Shown piece after piece: positions 20,626 through 31,657 of a stretch of 64,000 nt of DNA. This DNA comes from Datura wrightii (taxonomy: Eukaryota > Streptophyta > Magnoliopsida > Solanales > Solanaceae), in the NCBI GenBank assembly GCA_035772735.1, contig JASDFA010000019.1, positions 65,262,001-65,326,000 of the forward strand. The letters run 5' to 3'. The notes beneath the pieces were generated by a model that was not told where the DNA came from, ran no database searches, and worked only from the letters and a program-made list of their open reading frames with translations. Positions within the stretch are counted from its first letter, which is position 1, and each line of letters starts with the position of its first letter. The position numbers and the translations under genes are program-made.

Positions 20626-22160
20626 TCATCCCTCCCCCCCACTTAAGAGAATACATTTTCCCCAATAGCATGCAAAAGGGAAAGGGACAAGAGACTCCCT
20701 GAGAAGGTCATCCTCTTCATTATTATCAGCGACATCACCTGCACTATCACTACCGACCTCACCTAGCCCAGTAAAATCACCCCCCAAGCCCTCGAATAGA
20801 TCATTAATAGGGTCCCAAACTGTGGAAGGAGTAGCCATGGAAGTGTAAAGGGCACTCATATCAGGTACTTCTATTGAAGTCCAGCTTTTCCATTTCTGCA
20901 CCTAAGTTTGGAGAGAGGTGACAGCCCTCTCAACCGCATCAACCCTCTTGCACAATGTAGTGATTCTCTCATACAAAGATTTGAGCTCCTTCTTCACTAT
21001 TTGAGCAATGAGTATAGGGAGACTCTTGGCCAATCTTTGGAGTTGGCTCTCATGAGAGTTGGTCATTTCCACAAGTTTGTGGAGACTACATGATTGGGAG
21101 GATGTAGGAGGGGGAGAGGCTCCTCGAGGAGGCATGTCACCTGAAGGTTGACCTAATGCTTTGTGATGGGGCATGCTCAAATCTAGGGCATGTGGTTTGT
21201 GGTTAGTGGTCGGACCCCTGGGATATTGAACCCTCAGTCAACCTAAAGCCTGCAATCTCTTCCTCTTCAATGCGGGTTCCTCAGCATCTCTTTTCTGATC
21301 TATGGCAATCACTCGTGAAGCAGCTGTAGGGGTTTCATCCGGGAACAAAGGCACTCCAGTTTGTACGTACAGCGTGGAAATGAGGGCAATGTACGGCATG
21401 GAAGTGCTAGCCTATCGTGCCTTCCATTTCATTTGTTGGGCCACAATCTCCCTAAATTTAATGGGGACTTCGGACATGATGCAGGTGATGAGAATTGCTA
21501 ATTTCAAGTTGACCCTTTGCTCGTTCTTGGAGGGAATGATACAGCCGTAGATAAAGTCCATCCATAACTTATCATCAAACTTCAAACCATGGAAAGAGAT
21601 TTCACCACCCATTGATGCCCACAAAGGTGTATTAGCAGTGATGATTGGACTATCCAGGAGAATTGGTCTTTCATGTCCACCATCCGGGCCATGTACTCCA
21701 AGCCTGAGTCAATCTCATCTTCCCAAAATAAGTAGTTGATAGCAACTGGGGTGATGTTGACTTCCACTTCACTTATCAAGACTGATTGTAAGCATGGAAA
21801 GTCATCAACATTGCCTCTATGTTGCATGCTATCCTTCCAGGCTTGGTATGAATCATAGAACTCTTGTACCAGGCTGGGGTAGTAGGCCGAGAGAGGATTG
21901 GTATAAGCATGTCATTGTCTGTCCGTGAATTGTGCGGTGTTGTTGGGAAGATCACCACACAAGCCAGCTAGGTCAAATCGCTTCTCCACAGTGATAGACT
22001 AGCCCTGGCATATGACATAGTGCACCTTCATGTTGGTCACATAGAATATGATGGCCTCCTTGGAGTTTGTATGTGGTGCGGAGGCCTTGGCTTTTCCCTT
22101 GCCCTTGCTAGTGGATAATGTGGGGGCGCTGCCCTCTCCGGTGTTTCTAGATGAAGACAT
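20626..22160 (-). pseudogene. Element G third ORF: Athila-type plant transposon protein (broken)
   Basis: The minus-strand ATG at 22160 (MSSSRNTGEG) opens a reading broken by several stops and frame changes. Open pieces are 21827-21582, 21624-21412 and 21180-20902, with a tail at 20901-20626. Features are a basic low-complexity N-terminus (STSKGKGKAK), a core with LVQEFYDSY, KLWMDFIYGCIIP and VPIKFREIVAQQM, a later helical region (LVEMTNSHESQLQRLAKSL, then ERITTLCKRVDAVERAV) that looks like a coiled coil, and an acidic tail. It occupies the same place as the E1-E3 third ORF but is only distantly similar. A PPT-like AAGTGGGGGGGAGGG (minus, about 20632-20646) follows it. Confidence 0.75.
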
Positions 22161-23556
22161 GATAATTCTGCAAACATAGTGCTAGTGACAGCTACATTGT
22201 AATTACACTAAAATAACATAAGCTATTCTATAGGTGAAATGAAAAGCAAAGATGAAAAATCATCATTTAAAGGACTAGCAGCATCAGCGACACACCGGCG
22301 AGTAGCAGGAGGAGTCCGTGAATCGCCGGTAACTTGTAGATGTGCAGCAGAATACTAAGTATACCAATAGCCTACTGGCAACAAGTCTATGAGTCACTAG
22401 TACAGATCCGCAAACTGCCGATGCAACACGGGATCCAAGTAGTGCCTGTAGCCAACTACAGATTGGATCGGCATTCCATCGGCGCTTCGCCGGACTCCAC
22501 CAGCAAATCGCCGAATGTCATCGACCCCAAATCAATGCCAAACATTTCAGTGGTGCCCATTCATAAACACCCACTCACATTTTAGTGAATCATCAACTCT
22601 ACACATTAAAAAGGGCTTAAATGATGATTTACCCTTAAGAATGGCGTCACCCAATCTATCATGGGGCAAAGCATGACATTTCAATCCTAGTGGATTACTC
22701 ATACTTCACCCCATTAAAATTCACACAAATATCACTCCTATCCCACACCAATTTCAGCCATACACTTCTATCTCCCAGATTTTTTCAATAAATAGAGCAT
22801 CAACCACCACTCTAATGAGAAGGAAAGGCAGCAAAAGAGAAGGGAAAGGCATGTTCAAACCACATAAAAAATGAAAATAATATGCCATTGATGAGAACAT
22901 AACAGAAACAAGGATACATTACCACACTTTAGGAAAGAATTTTGCAAGGACTTGCTTGTGGGAGCTTAGTACTTTCAGCAATGGCAGCTACAGAGTTTGT
23001 GTAGTAGAGAATGAGGAAGTGAATGTAAATGAGTGTAGTGAGGATGTTGGTGAAGGAAGGGAGAGGTTTTATAGGTGGGAAGGTGAGATAGTGATACGTT
23101 GAGGAGAAGGTGGGGTAGTAATGGTGAGTTAATGTGTTGGTGTGAAGTGGAAAGGTGAGAAAGAGGAAAATATGGGAATGTGGAAAGGTTGGATATTGGC
23201 AAGACAAAAAGGGTGTGAAAAAATGGTCAAAGGGGGATCTAAGGGAATATTGTGCAGAGTAGGGAGGCTAAGCAAGTATTTGGGATCAGATAGGTCCACA
23301 ATTGATTTAAATTCTGAAATGAAATCGTAACTCGACCGATGCTACATCGGCGATTCACCAAATTGAACCAGTGTTCCGCCGCTTTACCTTTTACACCTTA
23401 AATAATGCCTAATTCACTGTTTCTACGTCGGCTATTGATCAGCGGTGAACGAACTGGATCAGCGGTCTGCCAGGGTCCCCAATGCTTTAAGTGATTTGTG
23501 TATCAGTGATATACCGATGGTACACATTTCTGTATCTGGTGGTTTGCCGGTGTGTC
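22161..23556 (-). promoter_or_regulatory. Element G internal region upstream of the third ORF: motif clusters, TATA box, PPT-like site
   Basis: Non-coding. In minus order it has a cluster of CGGCGATT-type motifs (about 23556-23330), a TATA box CTATAAAAC (TATAAAA at 23073-23067), a pyrimidine-rich leader-like stretch (23066-22950), a PPT-like AAGTGTGGTAATG (about 22932-22919), a second CGGCG-type cluster (22540-22260), then TTTGCAG just before ATG 22160. The CGGCG motif also marks the U3 of the G LTR at 32590-32880. This is the E1 plan with different motifs. Promoter function is inferred. Confidence 0.5.
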
Positions 23557-24976
23557 TGATCTTGGGCAGATTTATATGCCCAAGTGATACTCAAAAGTAT
23601 CATTTTCGCCTTGTTTATCTATCAATGTGTATACATTTTCATGTAATAGGCAATAAAATGTGAGTTTATACTAACCAACATGATTAGCATTGTTTTGCAG
23701 GTAAAATGTGATTTCGGGAAGCTAAAATGCATGTTGGATGATATCGGAGTTGGACTTGGATGCGAGCAAGGGAAAAGGCAGTGGACAGCATGAAATAAAG
23801 GGGCTCCACGATGGAGCCGTGTCACGCTGCCATCGCGGAGGCATTCTGCCTGGATGGGGAAAATTCACCCAAATTCCAGTGGAGGTCCGCATTTGCTCAG
23901 TGGCACGGGGGCAGTGCTCCGCGATGCACGCCATGCCACGTTGAGCCTGAATTCCCAGACCCCCAGTTCCAGTGAGGGTCTACGTTCATGGCGTGTCACG
24001 GAGGCAGTGCTCCGCGATGCACTCCCCGACACGTTGCTCATTATTCCCGAAAAAATTCCCAGCAGTATAAATAGAACACTTAAGTTCATTTTTCATAATT
24101 CTCACTTGGTGGAGCAAGGACGTGTGTTACAGGCAGTTGAGGGACGAAAGGTTTAGGGTTTTTTCTCTCTTTCTTTCTTCTTTAATTCAATTGCTTGTAT
24201 GATTAACACTCGTTTTATGATGATTAATCCACAAATGAGTGGCTAATTCCTCTCCTTGCTGAGGTTATGAACAATTGTGATGAAATTTGATTATTGATTC
24301 TATGGTTTTTCATCTTTTCTTCCACGTTGTTCTATTAATTCTTGTTTTTACTGCATTGGTGTGTGGCCTACATTAATGTACATCTAAAAAGTCCGGTTTC
24401 ATTCGAGAGAGCACGAAATTGGGAAGTTGTGAATTAATAGGATATGTTCTTTACTTGGTTTGGGAAAATTGAGTTTTGATTTTCTTTCAGGATAGAAATA
24501 TACCTGAAAGTCGTATTAGTCAATTTAGGAACCGGAATTGTATGGCTAGGACATGAATTGCATTTGATCACAGAAATGTAGACGGATGGTTCATGATTCT
24601 TAAGTGAGGTTAAATACGAGAGTTTTAATCTCTTGGCAATTGTTCTTGGCTAGCAACTGGAAGAAAAGATTAACCAATTTATGATGATAATTAATTTCAT
24701 TACATGTTCGTTTAACCTCAGCATGCTCTTATTCATAGTTCAGATTCAAAGTAGATAATTGTTCTTAGTTTTAGTATAAAAATTTATAAAACAAACTATC
24801 AACTTTTTAGTTACATTGTTGTCTGCATTTTCAGAAGTAAATTATAGTATACTTGAGCAAATTGCACTTAATCCAAGTCTCTATGGGATCGATACTTGGC
24901 TTACTAAAGCCACTTACTACTTGTTCGACCACGTGCACTTGCGTGTTATTTTGTATACCCACAAACAAACCGAACA
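23557..24976 (+). repeat. E2 5' LTR
   Basis: Starts TGATCTTGGGCAG, ends ...CCGAACA. TATA box at 24066-24073 with the GC-rich CCGTGNCACG block upstream (about 23800-24035). It differs from the E1 LTRs by scattered substitutions and is closer in several places to the E3 LTRs (for example the 'agcaagggaaaaggcagtgg' stretch near 23763). Confidence 0.93.
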
Positions 24977-24982
24977 AGTTTT

Positions 24983-25000
24983 TGGCGCCGTTGCCGGGGA
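24983..25000 (+). other. E2 primer binding site (tRNA-Asp type)
   Basis: TGGCGCCGTTGCCGGGGA, six bases after the LTR end, an intact complement of the plant tRNA-Asp 3' end as used by Athila elements. Confidence 0.92.
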
Positions 25001-25111
25001 CTTGGCAATTGGTGAATTTGTTTTAAGTGTTAATTTACTGTATTTTTATTTTTCTTAAGTTTTGACAACTTGGTCTTAGCCTGTATTTTGCAGACTTAAT
25101 TGCTGTGAACA

Positions 25112-26592
25112 CTGGCAAGAGACAAGGAGCTGGTGGAATCTTATATAGAGCCCGAAAGAATATTTCACAGTAAACGAAGAGAAGCTCTACAAAGAAAGCT
25201 GCAGTTGCTCAGACAGACGATCATGGAGCAACAACAGAATCCACCGATAGTAAGGCCAGTGTTAGTGCCTGAAGAAGCATTAGCACGTCCGGTTCGCGAG
25301 GTGGCAATCCCACATGCCAATAATGTTACATAAGTATCCGCAAACCAGAGCCTGGAGGGAGATTTGAACTCAAACAAAATATGGTGCAGTTGTTGCACAC
25401 AAGCGGGTAATTTACCGGTCTCCCTCATGAAGATCCACAGCAGCATCTCCAAAATTTTTTGGAGATAAGTGACACTGACATACCCGCTGGAGTGTCACCA
25501 GACTATGTTCGGCCTACATTATTTCTATTCTCATTACTAGGAGAAGCCAAGAGGTGGTTGAAAGCTGAGCCACCAAATTCTATTTCTACGTGGGATGATC
25601 TTGCATGGAAATTCTTGATAAGGTTTTTTCGCTCTGGTAAAACAACAAGACTTAGAAGCCAAATTATAAGTTTCAAACAGAGGGAGGGCAAAAATTTATA
25701 TCAAGCCTGGGAGAGATTTAAATCCATGTTGCGGGACTGTCCTCATCATCATCAGTCCAATGAGGTGTTGGTGCACACATTTATTGAGTGTTTGGAACCC
25801 CACACCAAAATATTACTAGACTCAGCAGCTGGAGGGCAAGCGCTGGAGAAAACTTATGAGGAGCTGTATACCTTGTTGAACTGGATTTCACAGGGCAATC
25901 CAGAATGGAATACTGATTCATTACGAGGTGGGACAAGGAAAGCAGCAGGAGTGCTTGAAGTGGATGGGTTTACAGCTATCGCTACACAGATAGCTGCCTT
26001 GCAAAATCAACTTAACAACCACTTCAGCAACATGACATTGAACCAGCCTTCAGCACCAGTTAATGCAGTACAACAGATGTGGTGTGAAGTGTGTGGAAGC
26101 AGTGAGCACTCAGCTGAGTGTTGTGTAGCCAATCCTGACTCGGTAAACTTTGTGGGTAATGCAAAAAGAAACCACCAGCAGTATGGTAGTAGCTAAAACT
26201 CCAATTGGAGGAATCATCCTAATTTCTCATGGGGTAGCAACAACCATCAAGGCCAAAGTTCGGGCCAAGGTGTGCAAAGGAACCAAGGAGGGCAACAGAA
26301 CTACCAAGCTCAATTAAGAAACAACAATGCACCTCCTGCACCACCATCACCCATCATTGAGGAGATGTTCAAGACCATGATAGCTAACCAAGCTCAATTG
26401 CAGGCTGACTATGTGAAATTGGCAGCCGAAGTGAAAAACAATCAGTTAGCTACCAAGGCTCTTCAGTATCAATTTGGGCAATTTGCTAGTGCCCAAAATA
26501 CAAGGCCTAAAGGAGGACTGCCGAGCGACACGGATCCGAATCCAAAGCAGGTAAATGCAGTGACCACAAGGAGTGGTTTGTAGCTCAAAGAG
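25112..26592 (+). pseudogene. E2 Gag (retrotransposon gag with zinc-knuckle-like motif)
   Basis: Begins at the shared CTG (25112). The first piece (25133-25333) ends at a stop caused by a 2-base loss near 25331. The core is open at 25459-26196: AGVSPDYVRPTLF, LLGEAKRWLKAEPPNSI, WDDLAWKFLIRFF, FKQREGKNLYQAWERFK and LLDSAAGGQALEKTYEEL are the retrotransposon-gag fold. Then comes CEVCGSSEHSAECC, a C-x2-C-x5-H-x3-CC knuckle-like motif. A TAA at 26194 replaces a Tyr codon kept in E3. The C-terminal part continues at 26272-26583 with the EEMFKTMIANQAQLQ helix and stops at a TAG (26581) where E3 has Gln. This is the fullest view of the family Gag core in the plus copies. Confidence 0.9.
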
Positions 26593-27507
26593 GTGGAACC
26601 AGAAAGACCACCTCAACATTCGGGAGCAGCAGAAGTCGAGAGGGAGCAAAGTTCTGAAAGGGGGAAAACCAAGGAAGCTAAATCAGAAAGACCTCCACCC
26701 CCGTTCCCTCAACGACTCAAGAAATACAAAGAGGATGCGTGTTTCAAGAAATTCATGGAGGTGCTTAAACAGGTACATGTTAATTTACCTCTTGTTGATG
26801 TCTTGCAGGGAGTGCCGAAATATGCTAAGTACATAAAGGATATCGTGGCAAACAAAAGTCGGTTGACTGAGTATGCTACGGTGGCTCTAACGGAGGAGTG
26901 CACTTCTCGGATCCAAAATAGACTGCCCACAAAGTTAAAAGACCCGGGGAGTTTTACTATCCAACTTACTATTAGGCAGAGCATCCGAGCTCGTGGATTG
27001 TGTGTCTTGGGAGCGAGCATAAATCTGATGCCGTCTTCCGTATTCAGAGAGTTGGGTCTAGGGAGTCCTAGACCCACAACGGTAATCTTGCAGTTGGCGG
27101 ATCGATCCTTAGCCAGACCGAATGGCATTGTTGAGGACGTTCTGGTGCAAGTTGGCTCCCTAATTTTCCCGGTAGATTTTGCCATGGTGGACTTTGAGCC
27201 AGACGCGGAAGTCCCATTTATTTTGGGGGATCCCTTCTTGGAAACCGGGAAAGCATTAATCGACGTAGTTGCGGGGCAACTCACAATGCGAGCACATGAC
27301 AAGGTAGAGGTGTTCGATGTGTACAAGGAACCCAAGCTCCCAACAGTGCATGAAGAACTTTCGGTGATCAATGTGATTGATCAAAGTGATGACATGCAGA
27401 TGAAGGATTCCCGAGAGTTAAGAGGAAAACCACCGGAAAGGTGTAAGCACTACTGGGGGGAGGACGATGATCGAGAGAAATCGTCCATCACCCTAGCGGA
27501 CAATTGA
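26593..27507 (+). pseudogene. E2 aspartic protease, catalytic Asp replaced
   Basis: 304 codons open to the stop after SSITLADN (27507). Domains are a PERPP linker, FMEVLKQVHVNLPLVDVLQ, and then the active-site region reading GLCVLGASINLMP where E1 and E3 read CDLGAS. The catalytic Asp is therefore Val near 27002. The second motif reads FILGDPFLETG instead of FILGRPFLATG. The frame is otherwise intact, which suggests the loss is a point change. There is no RT after it; the hairpin at 27548 follows within 45 bases. Confidence 0.9.
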
Positions 27508-27547
27508 GCTTAAATAATGTCGAGCCGCGATGGTAAACCAGGCGCTG

Positions 27548-27565
27548 CACGGGAGGCAACCCGTG
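27548..27565 (+). other. E2 conserved hairpin after the protease
   Basis: CACGGGAGGCAACCCGTG, identical to E1 14699-14716, 40 bases after the protease stop. Confidence 0.7.
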
Positions 27566-27794
27566 AAAATTTTTTCTTTCTTTTGTAAAGTGTAAATAGA
27601 TTTTTCTTTTTTTTTTATTGACTACAAAATTTTTCATTTTAGTTAGTGTTTTTATTTTTTAGTTAGGTGAAATCTATAATTCTAACCAATTTTGTATAGT
27701 GAGCTGAATTTCAGGTCAAACGGAGGAACATGTGCACGGAATCGTGAAGGAAAAGTCGAGGTATGAAAAATTAAGAAAAAAAGTAGAAAACAGT

Positions 27795-27990
27795 GAGCTG
27801 GGGCGATAGCTCCGTGTCACGGAGGAGGACCTCCGCGTTACCCTCCGTGACACGTTGAGGTATTACCCGGAAATTTTAAAAATTCTAGAATGATATCGCG
27901 ATGGCTCCGTGTCATGGAGGCAGTGCACCGCGATGCACTCCGTGACACGTTACCGTGTATATCGCGACGGGTCACACCGGGTCGCCGGGT
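27795..27990 (+). promoter_or_regulatory. E2 internal U3-like block
   Basis: Matches E1 14950-15160, with repeated CCGTGNCACG motifs and GCGATGCACTCCGTGACACG shared with the LTR. The TATA-like position reads TGTATATCGCG, weaker than in E1. A pyrimidine-rich stretch follows to the donor at 28137. Confidence 0.5.
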
Positions 27991-28136
27991 GACCCGAGTA
28001 TTTTTCTACCTTTTTAACCCCGAAAACCTCCCTTTTCCCCTACATTTCCAATCCCTCCGCAACCAAACCCCCCATCAACGTGACATGGCATAAGGCAAGA
28101 AATTCATCGACTTTTCTTCGATTCTTCAACTTCAAG

Positions 28137-28829
28137 GTATGTTTTTTGATTCCCACTCAATTTCTTGTCGATTTTCTTCGAAATTAAGCATGGGAGGTGA
28201 GCTAAATCGTCCTATGTATTAATTAAGCATGAATTCGAGTTATTTTTTGTTGATAAATGTTCGGAATGTCGTTATGATTATTTGAACTTGTCGATTGCAT
28301 AAATTATTTGAATTTGATCGATAAAATCAATTCTAGGGCTTGTTGTTGAATTTGAAGCTTTGTAATGTGTTGAAATCGTGAATTTTATGCCGGGGTGTAT
28401 GTGTTGAATGAGATGAGTCAAGGTACAAACTGTTGGGATGGTAATAGACAACGGATTCTCGGGTTGGGGGAAATGTTGAAATTTGTTCGAATTTGGTTAG
28501 TTGGATAGGTTCATGTGTATAAATTATTGTTGTTGTTTTTGTTTCATTTTTTTCCTTGCTAAGTGTGATGGTTAAAATGCTAGCGATGGTAGTGATCGTG
28601 ATTAGCTGTACGAAGTCTAAGTAGTACGCAGAAGTTATACCGTCGAATTTTCTTTTGAACGCACTAAGCAGGATTGTATAGTTGTTTGTTTTGTGTCAAT
28701 AAAGATATTCTTGTCGTATTGTTGTAACTGTAGATAAGGACTAAGTGTGGGGTAACATAGCGTAACCCGACCATAGCCGAAGTTAATATACGTTAGCTTA
28801 ACATTGATCTTGTTTACTTGGGTTGACAG
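28137..28829 (+). other. E2 predicted intron before the third ORF
   Basis: Donor AAG|GTATGT at 28137 and acceptor TTGACAG| ending at 28829, five bases before ATG 28835. PPT-like AAGTGTGGGG at about 28743-28752. Same layout as E1 and E3. Confidence 0.58.
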
Positions 28830-28834
28830 GTGAA

Positions 28835-30020
28835 ATGGCAAGCCGGCAAGAGAAAGGAAAAGGCGCGTCAACTTCAGGCGCCAGAAGGAAATGAATCAGA
28901 CTGGGCACAGTAGTCCTAGCTTCACCAGCAGTTCCACGCAGCCAACGCCGCCAATATGGAACAAGATGGGTGACTGACGAGGGGAAAATGTGGTACGCCA
29001 AGCACAAAGAAAGCAAATATTTCCCCGAGGAGCACATAGCAAGGGAACCATTGGCATAGGAATTCCCAAGAATGGTACACCGGATTGAGGCAGCAGGGCT
29101 CAAGTTCATCTTTGGAGAGCCCAAAGAATGCAATCTGCACTTGGTTCGGGAGTTCTATGCCAAACTGGAACCCGACGATCAGGAGTCACACAATCAAGAT
29201 CAGAGGGCAAATAGTCACTGAATAGGACACAGACGCCCACATCCTCCAACAGAACATTACCCCACCATATGCGGACATCAGACGCACATTGTGTGGGACC
29301 CGATCAACAGCTAGATGGAGCAGACGCAAAGAGAGGGGCTAGCATCAGACGTTGCCCTATTCACAGATGAATAGGGAATCCCGAATCTGGCTTAAGATAG
29401 TCTGCTCATGCCTAATCCTGGGGGTACATATGACTGATGTAACCCGGGATCGTGTATGCCTGGCGTACGCCCTGATGAAAGGGCTGGAGATTAATGTAGG
29501 GGCGGTTATTATATCCGCCATGAAGAGAGCCCGGTTGCACCAGGGGCACAGGTATGGTTTTGGTGGACTACTCACCACCTTTCTCAGGGGCCTCGATGTT
29601 GAGGAGGAGGCCCTCGATTATATCCCGCAGTTGGAGCAGCGGGCCTTAGATGTTACCAAAACTAAGGCTCCCGACACAACCCACGGGCCAGTGCTTACAC
29701 TTGGCGAGCGACACGCTCGTGATGACCAGTACATGGATTGGATGTATGGGATGCAAATGCTCCAGTTGAGGATAGGTGGAAGGCCAGCGACGGACGAGGA
29801 GCTATGGCAGCTCGAGCTAGACTACCCTTTTGGCAAAAACGCCAGGGCTCTATGCCGAGTGGGGCCAGCATTTGTAGAGCCCATAGATGATGACGTCCCC
29901 ACAAACGAGGAGACGCGTCGGGAGGACTCCGATGTGGAGTCCGATGATGACGACGGAGGCGACTCGGATATGGGAGATGAAGCAGCAGCTCCCGATGAAG
30001 AAGTGGAATACTTTGACTGA
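28835..30020 (+). pseudogene. E2 third ORF (broken)
   Basis: ATG at 28835 (MASRQEKGKGAS). Stops occur early (a TGA near 28892 and a TAG near 29056) and the frame is disturbed near 29155-29230, where a stretch matching E1 16400-16440 is missing. From 29352 to 30020 it is open and matches E1 closely: SQMNRESRIWLKIVCSCL, DVTRDRVCLAYALMKGLEINVG, LDYPFGKNARALCRVGPAF and the acidic D/E tail ending EVEYFD. The function is unknown, as for E1. Confidence 0.85.
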
Positions 30021-31657
30021 TCAGGGAGTTCCACCACCCGAATTTGTGCTATTTTGACTTTTTGTGAACACTGGGGACAGTGTTCGGACTAAGTGTGGGG
30101 TGGGAGCAGTTAGGTGCTGGGCTGGGCTGTTTTGTTTGTATGCTCTCTTCTGTTAGCATGTATGTTGTGTGTCCCTGTGATTGTGAATTTTCAAATTGTT
30201 CTGTATTTGTAAATATTTGTGAAATTGATGTGTGTTGCTGAATGATTGCTAGCTGATTCTGATTCTGTACATATTTTTGTTATTTTGTTATCAAAATGAT
30301 CGATTTTTTTAAATTTTTAAAATATTTTGTAAATAATTTTTCTATCGAAATGATCGATATTTTCGACATTTTTTTAATTTTAGGTTTCTCAGCGTTTGTT
30401 TTTGGTTCTTTTACCGAGAATGGTCCCATTGAACCAAAGTCATAGTTAGTGACCGTTCCCTATGATGGATGGATGACGACCGTCTTAAGGGAAATGTAGT
30501 CATTAGGAGTAGTTTTTTCTCAATTATTTTCGTTTTTCTTTGGTGAATTGCATCCCAAAACCTGTAGTTACTCTATGGTTGTGAAATATTGGTTGTGTGT
30601 TGTACATGATATTCGAAATGCAAAGGTGATTCGTATGAAAGCATGCAATTTTGTAAATATGTTAAGATACCTAGGCTATAGAGTTCGATTCAGTGTGATT
30701 GAGGCTTAATGTTTGAATTCATGTAATTAGCTGATTGAAGAGTCTGTGAATACATCTTGAATCGAGCATGTGCGAAAAGTGTGAAGTGAGGTGTTGACAT
30801 TCCATGTTATTATGAAGTGTGTAGAACTTGCCTGGTGTGTATACAAAACGAAATGAAGGAGGTGTATTGTAGGAAAGGATGTAGGCATTTCTTTGTTTTA
30901 ACCGAGAGTTTCTTTCTATTTTTTCTTCTTGTCATACTCCCCTTTCTGTGATTGTATACCCTAGTCAGCCCTTTGAGCCTTTAGCCTATTATTTCTTTCT
31001 TTTGTCCAAAAAGTTTAAACCAAGCTTAATTCCTTCTTTTCATTAGCCGTAAAGTCTATACAAAACTCTTCAGCGCTTAAGAAGAGAAAATCATTTTCCC
31101 AAAGTGTCAAAGAGTGAGAAAGGTGAAAAGAAAAAGAAAAGCAGAGTGAGGGAAGAAAAGAAAAGGTTGAAGGTGCACTTGTTATAAATAAACGATAATG
31201 AAAGGTGCATGATTAATCTTTGTTGTTGTGTCAAGTGTGCTTAATGAAATGGGTCATACTAAAGAAAATCATCAAGATTGGGATGATGATAAAAAAAAGA
31301 GAAACAATGTCCATGAGTTGATGGGATGTGTTGAAAAGGCGCTTAAGGATGCTAGTGGCAATTATTGGCTAATCCAATATTTACTAGTTCCATAGCTTCC
31401 ATTACAACCCATTAAAGTCCTATGTAATCTTACATTGCATTTCTTTATATTAGTGGAGTAATACACTAAGGGAAAGCTTATGGGTCATGACATGAAGTGT
31501 GTGAATTCTTTTGGGAGAGAGAGTGAAATTGTGTGTACATGCCCCCGTTTGAATGTTTGTGCGTCATAGAGCAAAAAGGGGAAGATTCTCTTGTGTTGTG
31601 AGGGCACATGCTTGATGAAAGATTAATTTTCATGTTGGATATCTTGATCAGCTGATT
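30021..31657 (+). other. E2 3' spacer (truncated)
   Basis: Non-coding, aligned to E1 17236-18924, with PPT-like AAGTGTGGGGTGGG at about 30091, two ATCGAAATGATCGAT-like motifs (about 30286 and 30343) and an AG-rich run near 31100-31170. It ends at the deletion junction near 31657. Confidence 0.83.

Larger units (their letters stand above)
23557..31657 (+). mobile_element. Element E2: 3'-truncated sister of E1
   Basis: Same family and gene order as E1: LTR 23557-24976, primer site, gag, protease, hairpin, U3-like block, intron, third ORF and spacer. Homology to E1 stops after 'gctgattt' at about 31657 (E1 about 18924), so the last 230 bases of spacer and the whole 3' LTR are missing and no target duplication can be matched (left flank GTGTC). 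It lies inside the minus-strand element G. Confidence 0.9.

Noticed and set aside
22929..23207. Low-complexity ORF rich in His, Thr, Pro and Ser (two overlapping frames)
   Set aside because: It is the pyrimidine-rich leader just after the G TATA box; open reading there comes from base composition.
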